Below are positions 9,161-17,660 of a stretch of 64,000 nt of DNA, in pieces. A model generated the notes under the pieces. That model searched no databases, had not been told where the DNA came from, and saw only the letters and a list, made by a program, of their open reading frames with translations. The stretch's first letter is position 1, and every line of letters starts with the position of its first letter. Made by a program: the position numbers and the translations under genes. This stretch comes from an uncultured Jannaschia sp. (lineage in GTDB: Bacteria; Pseudomonadota; Alphaproteobacteria; Rhodobacterales; Rhodobacteraceae), in NCBI RefSeq assembly GCF_947494025.1, contig NZ_CANLTQ010000006.1, forward strand, positions 95,204 through 159,203. Direction: 5' to 3'.

Positions 9161-9964
9161 CTAGTTCTCCTCCTCGGCGTTGAAGAAGAACACCTGCTCG
9201 CCCATGATACGGTAGCTGTCGATCAGCGTCCGGGCGCGTTCCGAGACGAGCCAGTCCTCGAGCTGCGCGGCGAGATCGCCCTTCACGCTTGGATGGGCCT
9301 GGGGGTTCACCGGCAGGTAGGCGTACTGGTTGAACATCGCGGGGTCGCCCTCGTAATCGACGGCCATGCCCTCCTGATTGCCGAAGTTGAGCCAGCTCGC
9401 CCGGTCCGACAGGACGTAGGCGCCCATGCCGGCCGCCGTGTTGAGCGCCGCGCCCATGCCGGCGCCGACAGGGCGGTACCAGCCGCCCTCCGGCTCGACG
9501 CCCGCGGCGTTCCAGAGCGCGAGCTCCGCCTTGTGGGTGCCGCTGTCGTCGCCGCGGCTCACGAAGGGCGCTTCCGTTTCCGCGATGCGGGCCATCGCGT
9601 CTGCGGCGGAGGCGGAGCCCTGGACGCTGGCCGGATCCTCCTCGGGGCCGACGATGATGAAGTCGTTGTACATGATCTCCCGCCGGTGCGTGGCATGGCC
9701 GGCCTCGACGAAGGCCTCCTCGTCGGGACGCGAATGGACGAGAACGGCGTCGACGTCGCCTGCCTCCCCCAGGCGCAGCGCCTGTCCGGTGCCGACGACG
9801 ACGAGTTCGACCTCGATGCCCGTGTCGATCTCGATCTCCGGCAGGAGGGTCTCGGCGAGGCCCGAATTCTGGAACGAGGTCGTGGCTGCCATGCGCATCG
9901 TCTCGGCATGGCCGAGGGTGGGCAGGACGAGCGCGACCGCGAGCGCGGCGAGGATGCGAATCAT
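9161..9964 (-). CDS. tupA: tungstate ABC transporter substrate-binding protein
   Basis: 267 residues with a Sec signal (MIRILAALAVALVLPTLGHA) and the oxyanion-binding start MRMAATTSFQNSGL. That ATTS-type motif is characteristic of TupA-like tungstate-binding proteins. SRGDDSGTHKAEL and the YVLSDRASWL region complete the family pattern. It delivers tungstate to the TupB permease in the periplasm. Its start overlaps the tupC stop (ATGA). The transporter lies next to a formate dehydrogenase locus, consistent with supplying tungsten for its cofactor; molybdate discrimination cannot be read from the sequence. Confidence 0.9.
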   Translation of the reverse strand: MIRILAALAVALVLPTLGHAETMRMAATTSFQNSGLAETLLPEIEIDTGIEVELVVVGTGQALRLGEAGDVDAVLVHSRPDEEAFVEAGHATHRREIMYNDFIIVGPEEDPASVQGSASAADAMARIAETEAPFVSRGDDSGTHKAELALWNAAGVEPEGGWYRPVGAGMGAALNTAAGMGAYVLSDRASWLNFGNQEGMAVDYEGDPAMFNQYAYLPVNPQAHPSVKGDLAAQLEDWLVSERARTLIDSYRIMGEQVFFFNAEEEN

Positions 9965-10668
9965 TCGACGATGTCTCCCTTCAGGAAGGCGCGGGCCTCG
10001 GGGGTCTGGGGCGACGCGAAAAATGTTTCGACCGGCCCGGTTTCATGCACGCGGCCATGCAAGAGGAAGATGACGTCGGATGCAATCCGGCGCGCCTGTC
10101 CCATGTCATGGGTGGCGATTATGAGCCGTGTTCGCGCGGATGCCCCGATCAGCCGCGTCTCGATCTCCCGCATCGCGCGCCCATCGAGCGCGGCGCAGGG
10201 CTCGTCCGCGAAGAGGATCTCCGGCGCGGTGACGAGCGCGCGGGCGAGGGCGAGGCGCTGCATCTCGCCCCCCGAGAGGGAGGGCGCGGATTGCGCGAGC
10301 TTGTCGGAAAGGTCGAACCGCGCCGCCTGCGCCTCGGCCCGGGCGTGCGCCTCCGCGCGGGGCAGGCCGCGCAGGCGAAGGGGATACGCGAGGTTGGCCA
10401 GAACCGTCCGACGCAGCGCGATCGGCTGCTGGAAGACATAGGCCTGCCGCGTGCGGGCCTGTGTGTCCGGCAGGGACCACTCGACCCGGCCGGAAGCGGG
10501 CCGTTGCAGCCCGTGCATCATGCGCAGGAGCGAGGTCTTGCCCGACCCGTTCGGCCCGATCACCGCGGTGATGCTGCCGGCGCCGATCTCGAGGTCGACC
10601 GGCCCCACGAGCCGCTTGCCCCGCCGGGCGAGCGTGGCGCCCGAAAGGCGCAGGGGGAGGGCCGTCAC
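9961..10668 (-). CDS. tupC: tungstate ABC transporter ATP-binding protein
   Basis: 235 residues from a GTG that overlaps the tupB stop (GTGA). Walker A GPNGSGKTS, ABC signature LSGGEMQRLALARAL, Walker B EILFADEP and the H-loop THD are all present. It powers tungstate import with TupB and TupA. The gene order tupB-tupC-tupA with overlapping ends at both junctions indicates one polycistronic message. An alternative GTG one codon earlier (10671) exists and would change only the N-terminal residue. Confidence 0.9.
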   Translation of the reverse strand: MTALPLRLSGATLARRGKRLVGPVDLEIGAGSITAVIGPNGSGKTSLLRMMHGLQRPASGRVEWSLPDTQARTRQAYVFQQPIALRRTVLANLAYPLRLRGLPRAEAHARAEAQAARFDLSDKLAQSAPSLSGGEMQRLALARALVTAPEILFADEPCAALDGRAMREIETRLIGASARTRLIIATHDMGQARRIASDVIFLLHGRVHETGPVETFFASPQTPEARAFLKGDIVE

Positions 10669-11369
10669 CACGTGCCCCGCCGTTCCGTGCGCATGATCCA
10701 GTGGCTGGCCCAGCTGACCGTGAGGGACAGGCCGATGAGGACGACCCCGAGCCCGATGGCAAGCGCGAAGTCGCCCCGCCCGGTTTCCAGCGCGATGGCC
10801 GTGGTGAGCACCCGCGTGGCGCCGTCGATGTTGCCGCCCACGATCATGATCGCGCCGACCTCGCCGATGGCGCGCCCGAAGCCCGCGAGCGCCGCCGTGA
10901 GCAGGGCGCGGCGCCCGTCGATCAGAAGAGTGGCGATGCGCTGCCACCGCGTCGCGTTCATGGAGATCAGCAGGTCGTGGTAGACCGCCCAGAGGTCGCG
11001 CAGCGCCTGATGGGCGATCGAGGCGACGAGCGGGGTGATGATGACGACCTGCGCCACGATCATCGCCGCGGGCGTGAACAGAAGCCCAAGCACGCCCAGC
11101 GGTCCGGAGCGCGACAGCAGCAGGTACACGACGAGGCCCACGACGACGGGGGGCAGCGCGATCAGCGCGTTCATCGTGGCGATGACGAAGCGGCGTTGGC
11201 GGAAGCGCCAGACGGCGAGCGCCCCGCCGAGCGGCAAGCCGATCGCGCAGGCGACCGCGAGGGCCGACAGGGTCACGCGCAGCGACCGGAGCGTGATCTC
11301 GATGAGTTCCGCGTCGAGCGTGAGGATCAGGCGCAAGGCCTCGCCCAAACCGGCCAGCAAATCGTTCAT
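10665..11369 (-). CDS. tupB: tungstate ABC transporter permease
   Basis: 234 residues with about five to six hydrophobic segments. The inner-membrane permease EAA-like loop is visible as LIDGRRALLTAALAGFGRAIGE, and ISMNATRWQRIATL precedes it. Substrate class is taken from the TupA partner. It is the first gene of the tup operon. Its ribosome binding site GGGAGG, 5 to 10 bases before the ATG, can pair with an upstream CCUCC, which may regulate the operon (separate entry). Confidence 0.88.
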   Translation of the reverse strand: MNDLLAGLGEALRLILTLDAELIEITLRSLRVTLSALAVACAIGLPLGGALAVWRFRQRRFVIATMNALIALPPVVVGLVVYLLLSRSGPLGVLGLLFTPAAMIVAQVVIITPLVASIAHQALRDLWAVYHDLLISMNATRWQRIATLLIDGRRALLTAALAGFGRAIGEVGAIMIVGGNIDGATRVLTTAIALETGRGDFALAIGLGVVLIGLSLTVSWASHWIMRTERRGTW

Positions 11370-11446
11370 CGCGCCTCCCGGCCGCCAGATGGACCGGCCC
11401 GGCGCCGGGGTTCAAGTCCCCGCCGGACGCTTCGTTGACGGAGGCG
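11370..11446 (-). promoter_or_regulatory. candidate cis-regulatory RNA in the tupB leader
   Basis: On the minus strand the leader of tupB contains GCCTCC (11445-11440), which can pair with GGAGGC (11378-11373) overlapping the ribosome binding site; the full stem is 7 bp (11372-11378 with 11440-11446). Inside lies a strong hairpin, CGGGG/CCCCG around a 7-base loop (11406-11422). Closing the outer stem would hide the tupB translation start. Its placement before a tungstate transporter suggests a molybdenum/tungsten-cofactor-type riboswitch, but I could not align it to that consensus, so this is a hypothesis. Confidence 0.35.
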
Positions 11447-11503
11447 GCTCCGCTGGATAGAGGCGACGACGTCGACGCGCCAGCATTGTCCAGGAACTCC
11501 AGC

Positions 11504-13333
11504 TTGTCCGATAAAACCAGCCTCTACGCCGCCTTCCACAAGACCGCGCCCATGATCGATGCGCCCTTCGTCGTGCCGATCCACGTGGGCCGCGCGACGT
11601 CCGCGGCTCCGCTGCGCGACATGATCGGGGATGACACGGGCGACAACATCTCGGCCAAGAATGCCGGGTATTGCGAACTGACCGCGCTTTACTGGGCGTG
11701 GAAGAACGACCGGGAAAGCGACCGGATCGGGCTGATGCACTACCGCCGGATGCTCGACGTCGCCGGCACCTTCGAGGGGTCGCAGGCGGAACTCTTCGTG
11801 GACCGCTTCAACAGCCGGGACTGGGCGCGGCGGACCGGCGCATGGCTGGAGCGCGACGGCGGGGATTTCGACATCGTCGTGCCGAAGCTGCACGAGATGG
11901 GGCGCACGGTCGAGGAGAACTATCGCCACGGCCACGCCGCCGTCGATTTCGACGTGCTGCGCGAGATTATCACGGAGCACTACCCGGAATTCCGCGAGGA
12001 CTTCGAGACCGACGCGGAAGGCTACACGATTCGCCTCGGCAACATGTTCCTGATGCGCCGTGCGATCTTCGAGCCCTATTGCGAATGGCTCTTCGATATC
12101 CTCGGACGGATCGAGGCGCGCGACATCGACCGTTCGAACTACTCGCCTTTCCAGGTCCGCTACCTCGGCTTCATCGCGGAGCGCCTGCTCGGCGTCTACC
12201 TGCGCCACCTGCAACGCACCCGGCCCGAGATCCGCGTGCGCGAGGTGAACATCGTCAACACGTCGCGGGCGCTGTTCGTGCCCTACATCACCGACAACAG
12301 CTGCAACGCGCCCGAGGACGTAAACATCGCCTTCTCGGCCGACCGGTTCTACCTGCCGCATACGGCGGCGATGCTGCATTCCGTCCTGTCGCGGGCCGAC
12401 CCGTCGCGCCGGATCAACCTGTTCTTCCTGCATACCGACATCCGGCCTGCGCCGATGTCGATGTTGATGGAGGGCCTCGACGTACATCCGAACGTGCGTT
12501 TCCACGAGCTCAATGCGGGCGACACCTTCGCCGAGAGCTATCGCTCCGCAACGCGCGCGCCGTCCAACGCGACCTACAACCGTTTCCTCCTCTTCGAGCT
12601 GCTGCCGGGACTGGACCGGCTGCTCTATCTCGACGTCGACATGATCGTGCTGGGCGACATCTGCGAGATCTACGACACCGACATGGGCGGCAAGCCGCTC
12701 GGCGCGGTGATGGACCACATCATGACGCGCACGCTGACGGGGGAGACGCCGACGATCGACCCGGAGGTGCCCGACCTGGGCACCTATCAGCGCGAGGTTC
12801 TGGGGCTGACCGACGACCAGATCGCGCGCTACATCAATGCGGGGCTTCTCCTGTTCGACTTCCGCGCGATGGACGTGGAAGCGACGGGGCGGACGCTCTT
12901 CGCCCGCGCGCGGGAAGGACGCTACCTGTTCCGCGATCAAGACATCCTGAACATGCACTTCAAGGACGACCTCCACATCCTTCCGGACGAGTGGAACGTC
13001 TTCAATACGATCGTCGCGGGGTACGATCGTGTGCCGGCCGCGAACCACACGCGCGCCATGGCGGCCCGGAAGGCTCCGAAGCTGATCCATTATGCCGCCG
13101 GGGATTACAAACCCTGGAACGCGCTGCCGGTCCCGCTGGCCCGGCATTACTGGGATGCCTTGCGCGAGACGAACTTCTTTGCCGAGGTGGTCGGGCGGGT
13201 GAAGAACCGCGCCGGATCCATGCGGCAGGGCCATCTGCTCGTTCGGGCCGGCCGGAACCTTGCGGAGCGTGTGCCCGCGCTGAAGCCGGCCCTTCTGCGC
13301 GGCTACGTCATGCTGCGCGATCTCAGACGCTGA
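11504..13333 (+). CDS. DUF4422-GT8 two-domain glycosyltransferase
   Basis: About 609 residues. The N-terminal half (about 1-260) has DUF4422 features (LYAAFHK, NISAKNAGYCELTALYWAWKN, IGLMHYRRML). The C-terminal half (about 270-540) is a family 8 glycosyltransferase: NIAFSADRFYLPHTAAML, the metal-binding DVDM in LLYLDVDMIVLGDI, INAGLLLFD and KLIHYAAGDYKPW. It adds sugars to a surface polysaccharide or glycan in the cytoplasm. No ATG exists before residue 17 of this model. I chose TTG 11504, with AGGA eight bases upstream; TTG at 11435 or 11486 is possible, but 11435 falls inside the tupB leader. It ends at a strong bidirectional terminator. Confidence 0.82.
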   Translation: MSDKTSLYAAFHKTAPMIDAPFVVPIHVGRATSAAPLRDMIGDDTGDNISAKNAGYCELTALYWAWKNDRESDRIGLMHYRRMLDVAGTFEGSQAELFVDRFNSRDWARRTGAWLERDGGDFDIVVPKLHEMGRTVEENYRHGHAAVDFDVLREIITEHYPEFREDFETDAEGYTIRLGNMFLMRRAIFEPYCEWLFDILGRIEARDIDRSNYSPFQVRYLGFIAERLLGVYLRHLQRTRPEIRVREVNIVNTSRALFVPYITDNSCNAPEDVNIAFSADRFYLPHTAAMLHSVLSRADPSRRINLFFLHTDIRPAPMSMLMEGLDVHPNVRFHELNAGDTFAESYRSATRAPSNATYNRFLLFELLPGLDRLLYLDVDMIVLGDICEIYDTDMGGKPLGAVMDHIMTRTLTGETPTIDPEVPDLGTYQREVLGLTDDQIARYINAGLLLFDFRAMDVEATGRTLFARAREGRYLFRDQDILNMHFKDDLHILPDEWNVFNTIVAGYDRVPAANHTRAMAARKAPKLIHYAAGDYKPWNALPVPLARHYWDALRETNFFAEVVGRVKNRAGSMRQGHLLVRAGRNLAERVPALKPALLRGYVMLRDLRR

Positions 13334-13340
13334 AACGAGG

Positions 13341-13366
13341 AACGGCGCCCGAAGGCGCCGTTTCCC
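13341..13366. terminator. bidirectional intrinsic terminator
   Basis: Perfect 9-bp stem AACGGCGCC/GGCGCCGTT with loop CGAA (13341-13362), followed by TTCCC on the plus strand and preceded by CTCG. It lies between the converging GT8 fusion gene (ends 13333) and sqdB (ends 13385), so it can stop transcription from both sides. Confidence 0.75.
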
Positions 13367-13384
13367 ATTTCCATCGCAACCGGC

Positions 13385-14542
13385 TTACCGCCAGAGCGAC
13401 ACGCAGGGGATCTTCGTCTTGTCGCAGCGCCCGGCGTACTTCGCGGCGATGTCGCGTACCTCGTCCATCACCCCTTCCGAGAGCTTGATCGGCTCGAGGC
13501 CGAGCCCCAGAAACCGGTCGTTGGCGACGTGAAGGTCGTTCTCGTCGGCCTCGTTGCGCGGGTTGTCGAGATAGGCGATCTCGGCCCCGAGCTTGTCGGC
13601 GATCATCTGCGCGAGGTCGCGCACGCGGTGCGTCTCGGTCATCTGGTTGAGGATGTTGACCCGCTCGCCCTTCTGGGGCGGGTTCTCCAGCGCGAGCTCG
13701 ATGCAGCGGCACGTGTCCTGGATGTGGATGAAGGCGCGCGTCTGGCCGCCGGTGCCGTGCACCGTCATCGGGTACTTCACCGCCGCCTGCATCAGGAAGC
13801 GGTTGAGCACTGTTCCGTAATCGCCGTCGTAGTCGAAGCGGTTGATGAGCCGTTCGTCGCGGCGCGTCTCCTCGGTCTGCGTGCCCCAGACGATGCCCTG
13901 ATGGAGATCGGTGATCCGGACCTGATCGTTCTTGTTGTAGAAGTGGAAGAACAGCTGATCCTGCGACTTCGTCATGTGGTAGATCGAGCCGGGATTGGTC
14001 GGGTAGAGGATTTCCTGCTCGCTCTCGCCCACGGGCGTCTCGACGCGGACCTTGAGGTAGCCTTCGGGGATGCGCATGCCCGCGGTGCCGTAGCCGTAGA
14101 CGCCCATCGTGCCGAGGTGGACGAGGTGGATGTCGAGGCCGGATTCCACGATTGCGGCGAGCACGTCGTTGGTGGCGTTGAGGTTGTTGTTCACCGTGTA
14201 GCGCTTGTGCGCGGCGGACTTCATCGAATAGGGCGCCGCGCGCTGCTCGGCGAAGTGCACGACGGCGTCGGGCTGCTCCTCCTGCAGGAGCGTCAGGAGC
14301 CGGTGGTAATGCTCGCCCACGGTGAAGTTGTGGTACTGGATCTCCTTGCCGGTAAGCTCCTTCCAGACGCGCAGGCGCTCCCCGATCGGACGGATCGGCG
14401 TCAGGCTGTCCACCTCGAGCTCGAGGTCGATGGCGCGCCGGGACAGGTTGTCGACGATGATGACGTCGTGTCCGCGCGCCGAAAGGTAGAGCGCGTTGGG
14501 CCAGCCGCAAAAGCCGTCTCCGCCGAGGATTATCACCTTCAT
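13385..14542 (-). CDS. sqdB: UDP-sulfoquinovose synthase
   Basis: 385 residues, the family length. It makes UDP-sulfoquinovose from UDP-glucose and sulfite in the cytoplasm. Visible marks are the NAD-binding GGDGFCGW at the N-terminus, [28 protein letters not shown], and the highly specific [26 protein letters not shown] and [17 protein letters not shown]. The ATG at 14542 is the only start that begins directly at the Rossmann strand. It stands alone on the minus strand without sqdD or sqdC beside it, amid surface-polysaccharide genes. It could feed sulfolipid or a sulfoquinovose-containing glycan. Confidence 0.93.
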   Translation of the reverse strand: MKVIILGGDGFCGWPNALYLSARGHDVIIVDNLSRRAIDLELEVDSLTPIRPIGERLRVWKELTGKEIQYHNFTVGEHYHRLLTLLQEEQPDAVVHFAEQRAAPYSMKSAAHKRYTVNNNLNATNDVLAAIVESGLDIHLVHLGTMGVYGYGTAGMRIPEGYLKVRVETPVGESEQEILYPTNPGSIYHMTKSQDQLFFHFYNKNDQVRITDLHQGIVWGTQTEETRRDERLINRFDYDGDYGTVLNRFLMQAAVKYPMTVHGTGGQTRAFIHIQDTCRCIELALENPPQKGERVNILNQMTETHRVRDLAQMIADKLGAEIAYLDNPRNEADENDLHVANDRFLGLGLEPIKLSEGVMDEVRDIAAKYAGRCDKTKIPCVSLWR

Positions 14543-14740
14543 GTGCACGTAGCTCCCATCGAATCGCACGGTCATTCGCGGGGCTGTATCGCCGCATTTG
14601 TGGAGGAGGGCAAACACGGCCGTTGCAATCCTGTTACGCGACGGCAGGAGGTTTGCACTTCGGCCACGACGACCTTAGAGGTCCGTCCCAAGCGCCGGCC
14701 GGACGTCGCCGGACGGTGAACGGCAAGCGGGGCATTCGGT

Positions 14741-15697
14741 ATGCAGAACTCTTCCTCCCTGATCCTCGTCGGAGGGCTCGGCTTCGTCGGGCGCAACATC
14801 CTCGACGTCGTGGCGCGGGAGCCTGAATTCGCGGCGCTGGCGCCCGTGGTGATCGACGACCTGTCGAACGCGGCTCCGGGGCACGAGAAGGTCGACCTTC
14901 CGCGCCATGACGGCGGGTACGAGACGGATGCGGCGGTCGCGTTCCTCGACGAGCTGCCGCAGGAGCCTTCGGGGCGCACCTTCGTCTTTCTCGCCGGTGA
15001 GACGCGTGTCGCCGAAAGCAAGGATCGCCCCCTCGACTTCATCGAGGCCAACATCACCGGCCCGGCCCGTTTCGTCATGGAGGCGGTGCGCCCGGGCGAC
15101 CGCTTCATTCTCGTTTCCACCGCGGGAGCGCTTTTCGACGGGACCTTCGAGGTCGGCGTCGACAGCGCCTATTGCCCGAAGAACTTCTACGGCGCGACCA
15201 AGGCGGCGGAGGAGATGATCCTCGAGAAGCTGGTCGAGCTCCGGGGCGGGACGTTCCGCGTGGTGCGGCTGACCAACGTGTTCGGCCGGTTCTCCGACAA
15301 CAAGAAGAGCGCGATCCACGCCTTCACCCGCGCCGCGATCGAGGGGCGGAGCGTGTTCGTGAACGGCGACGGCGGGCAGAGCCGCGACTTCATCTATGCG
15401 GGCGACGTGGGCTACGGCATCGCGACGCTCGCGCGGAAGCTGGTCGCGGGCGAGGAGACGGCGCGCATCAACATGCTGGGCAGCGGGCGCTCCACGTCGC
15501 TCATGGACGTGATCGCAGCGATCGAGACGGCGACGGGCCGGCCGCTCGCCTACGAGAAGGTGCCGGCCGAGGATCTGCTCGCGACGGAGCCGCGCGACGT
15601 GATCGCCAATTCGAACGACGTCCGCCTCCTGCTCGGCGCGCATGTCACGGCCTTCGAGGACGGGATCGCGCAGACCTACAAGTATTATGCGGCCTGA
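14741..15697 (+). CDS. NAD-dependent epimerase/dehydratase (extended SDR)
   Basis: 318 residues. Rossmann motif GGLGFVG (about 11-17), catalytic YGATK (Y150, K154), VRLTNVFGRF and DFIYAGDVGYGI are typical of nucleotide-sugar epimerases/dehydratases. The precise sugar cannot be told. It is divergent from sqdB across a 200-bp gap that should hold both promoters, and is followed by a GT2 gene after 88 bp. Likely role: makes a nucleotide sugar for the surface polysaccharide assembled by the neighbouring glycosyltransferases. Confidence 0.85.
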   Translation: MQNSSSLILVGGLGFVGRNILDVVAREPEFAALAPVVIDDLSNAAPGHEKVDLPRHDGGYETDAAVAFLDELPQEPSGRTFVFLAGETRVAESKDRPLDFIEANITGPARFVMEAVRPGDRFILVSTAGALFDGTFEVGVDSAYCPKNFYGATKAAEEMILEKLVELRGGTFRVVRLTNVFGRFSDNKKSAIHAFTRAAIEGRSVFVNGDGGQSRDFIYAGDVGYGIATLARKLVAGEETARINMLGSGRSTSLMDVIAAIETATGRPLAYEKVPAEDLLATEPRDVIANSNDVRLLLGAHVTAFEDGIAQTYKYYAA

Positions 15698-15785
15698 CTC
15701 GCGCGGGGGCCGCTCGACCGCGCATGCCGCTCGCCCGGCGGCGCGGCATGGCCGGGTGTCGCCCCGTCCGTTCGAAAGACGCTGA

Positions 15786-16760
15786 ATGACGGCTATGCGG
15801 GTCTGGGCCGTGGTCGTGACGTTCGACCGCCGGGAACAGCTTGCGGTGACGCTGCGGCGGTTGCTGCAAAGCGGGCCGGCCGATCTTGCCGGCATCCTCG
15901 TCGTCGACAACGCCTCGACCGACGGCACCGGCGCCTGGCTGGCCGGATTGAAGGACCCGCGGCTGCATGTCCTGACCCTGCCGCGCAATCGCGGGGGCGC
16001 GGGCGGGTTCGAGGCGGGGATGCGGCACGCGATGGCGGAAACGGACGCCGACTGGATCTGCCTGATGGACGACGACGCCCGCCCGGCGGCGGACGCCTTC
16101 GCACGCTTCGGGAGCCGGCCGCGCGACGGCCGCGCCGCCTGGTTCGCGGCCGTCACTTATCCCGACGGCGCGATCTGCGAGATGAACCGCCCGTTGCTCG
16201 ATCCGTTCGGCAGCGCGCGCGGCACGATCGCGGCGCTGTTCCGGGGGCGCGAGACGTTCCATCTTTCCCCCGAAGCCTTCAGGGGGGCGGAGCCGGTGGA
16301 TATCGACGGCGGCTCCTTCGTCGGCGCGTTCCTGTCGCGGCGGGCGGTGGAGGCGGCAGGCTATCCGGACGGGCGGTTCTTCATCTACGGGGACGACACG
16401 ACCTACACGCTGCGGCTCGGGCGCCACGCCGGTCCGCTGGGCTTCGACCCGACGGTCCGGTTCGAGCACGATTGCGGCACGACGATCGCGGGCACTCCGA
16501 TCCGGCCCCTTTGGAAAGTGTACTACCTCTACCGGAACCGGGCGATGGTCTATCGCGCGGCCGTCGGGCGGGCGTGCGGCACGATGATCTATCTCGCCCT
16601 CGGCGTGGTCTGGCGGTTCCGGGCACGGCGGTACGGGGCCGACCGGGCCGCCTATATCCGCTTGTGGCGGGCGGCGGTGGCGGACGGTCTGGCCGGACGG
16701 CTCGACCGCGAATTCGATGGGGTCCGCGCCCTCATCACCGGATCTGGACCCGGCCGTTGA
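15786..16760 (+). CDS. family 2 glycosyltransferase (GlfT2/rhamnosyl-type)
   Basis: 324 residues: VWAVVVTFDRREQL at the start, VVDNASTDGTGAWL, the nucleotide-sugar/metal motif MDDDARP (about 96-102), DGGSFVGAFLSRRAVEAAGYPDG and the downstream YGDDTTYTLRLGRHAG. These define a GT-A fold inverting transferase of the galactofuranosyl/rhamnosyl type; donor and acceptor are unknown. Cytoplasmic or membrane-associated. Its 3' end overlaps the converging exporter permease gene by 26 bp. Confidence 0.86.
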   Translation: MTAMRVWAVVVTFDRREQLAVTLRRLLQSGPADLAGILVVDNASTDGTGAWLAGLKDPRLHVLTLPRNRGGAGGFEAGMRHAMAETDADWICLMDDDARPAADAFARFGSRPRDGRAAWFAAVTYPDGAICEMNRPLLDPFGSARGTIAALFRGRETFHLSPEAFRGAEPVDIDGGSFVGAFLSRRAVEAAGYPDGRFFIYGDDTTYTLRLGRHAGPLGFDPTVRFEHDCGTTIAGTPIRPLWKVYYLYRNRAMVYRAAVGRACGTMIYLALGVVWRFRARRYGADRAAYIRLWRAAVADGLAGRLDREFDGVRALITGSGPGR

Positions 16761-17583
16761 AGCGCCGCATCAGGAGCATCCCGAGGAACAGGGTGATGAA
16801 TATCACCCCGCCCGTATAGGCCGCCGAGACGAATTGCGGGTCGTAGGTCGGGAAGAACCCGCTGCGCGCCGTCGCCGTCATGTGCAGCAGCGGATTGTAC
16901 CACAGGATGTCCTGCGCGATCCGGGGCAGATCCTCGTAGATGTAGAGCACCCCGGAGGCGAGCATCAGGGGCCGCGTCACGATGGTCCAGATCGTCCGCC
17001 AGATCGGGAAATAGGCCAGCAGGACGCCGTTCGTCATGCCCACCCCCGTCCCCAGCAGGATCGCGGTCACGAAGGCGATCAGGATCGGCACCATGTCGAC
17101 CTGCACGTCGAGGTCGAGGAGCACCACGATCCCGATCAGCAGCAGCGTCGCCACCAGCACGCCGGTCAACGAATGCAGCAGGACCCGGGCGAGGATGGCG
17201 TCGAACCATGTCACGACCGGATAGACGAGGAGGCTGCGGGAGTATTTCAGGGCCTGCGAGACCATCTGCTGCAAGCGCCCGTACAACTGGAACGGCAGAT
17301 ATCCGGTCGCGTAGAACAGCAGGAAGCTGTCTCCGAGGGAAGGCCGCCGCAACAGGAGCGAGAAGCCGAAGGCGAGCAGCGTGATCATCCCCAGCGGTTC
17401 GAGTATGGCCCAGACGTAGCCGCCGGGCGAGCGTCCGTAGCGCGACTGCATCTCGCGCAGCGCGAGCGCCGCGATCGAGCGGAGCCGGCTGCCGTTCTGC
17501 CGCATCCGCTTCCGTGGTGCGAGGGCCGGGGGTATGGTGGTTGCGTCGACCACGTCTTCCATCGAACTGGTATTTCCAAGCAC
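16735..17583 (-). CDS. polysaccharide ABC exporter permease (KpsM/Wzm type)
   Basis: 282 residues with six predicted hydrophobic segments and the ABC-2 pattern ALREMQSRYGRSPGGYVWAI before the first helix. It forms the inner-membrane channel for capsular or exopolysaccharide with the KpsT-type ATPase at 19133 and the KpsE-type protein at 17661. Unusually it is transcribed away from those two partners, divergently across about 77 bp, so one regulatory region drives both halves of the exporter. It converges on the GT2 gene. Confidence 0.88.
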   Translation of the reverse strand: MLGNTSSMEDVVDATTIPPALAPRKRMRQNGSRLRSIAALALREMQSRYGRSPGGYVWAILEPLGMITLLAFGFSLLLRRPSLGDSFLLFYATGYLPFQLYGRLQQMVSQALKYSRSLLVYPVVTWFDAILARVLLHSLTGVLVATLLLIGIVVLLDLDVQVDMVPILIAFVTAILLGTGVGMTNGVLLAYFPIWRTIWTIVTRPLMLASGVLYIYEDLPRIAQDILWYNPLLHMTATARSGFFPTYDPQFVSAAYTGGVIFITLFLGMLLMRRFNGRVQIR

Positions 17584-17660
17584 ACCTATTTAGGAGATCC
17601 GGACGAACATCAATCGTGCGCCCGATCCGGGCGACGCCATCCGGCAGGCCACCAGCCCCC

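Noticed and set aside
9111..9164. A 17-codon open frame overlapping the DUF6505-like stop (MTRAAGADAYSGQEEAV)
   Set aside because: The ATGA overlap is suggestive of a lost downstream gene, but it is too short and has no family resemblance to be called.
11406..11430. Possible tRNA gene suggested by CGGGG-TTCAAGT-CCCCG
   Set aside because: Only the T-arm is present; no matching acceptor, D-arm or anticodon arm is found upstream, so it is a hairpin (possibly part of the tupB leader) and not a tRNA.
11366..13234. Long open frame on the minus strand opposite the GT8 fusion gene
   Set aside because: Arg/His/Val-rich composition typical of antisense reading of high-GC coding DNA; the plus-strand frame has clear glycosyltransferase motifs.
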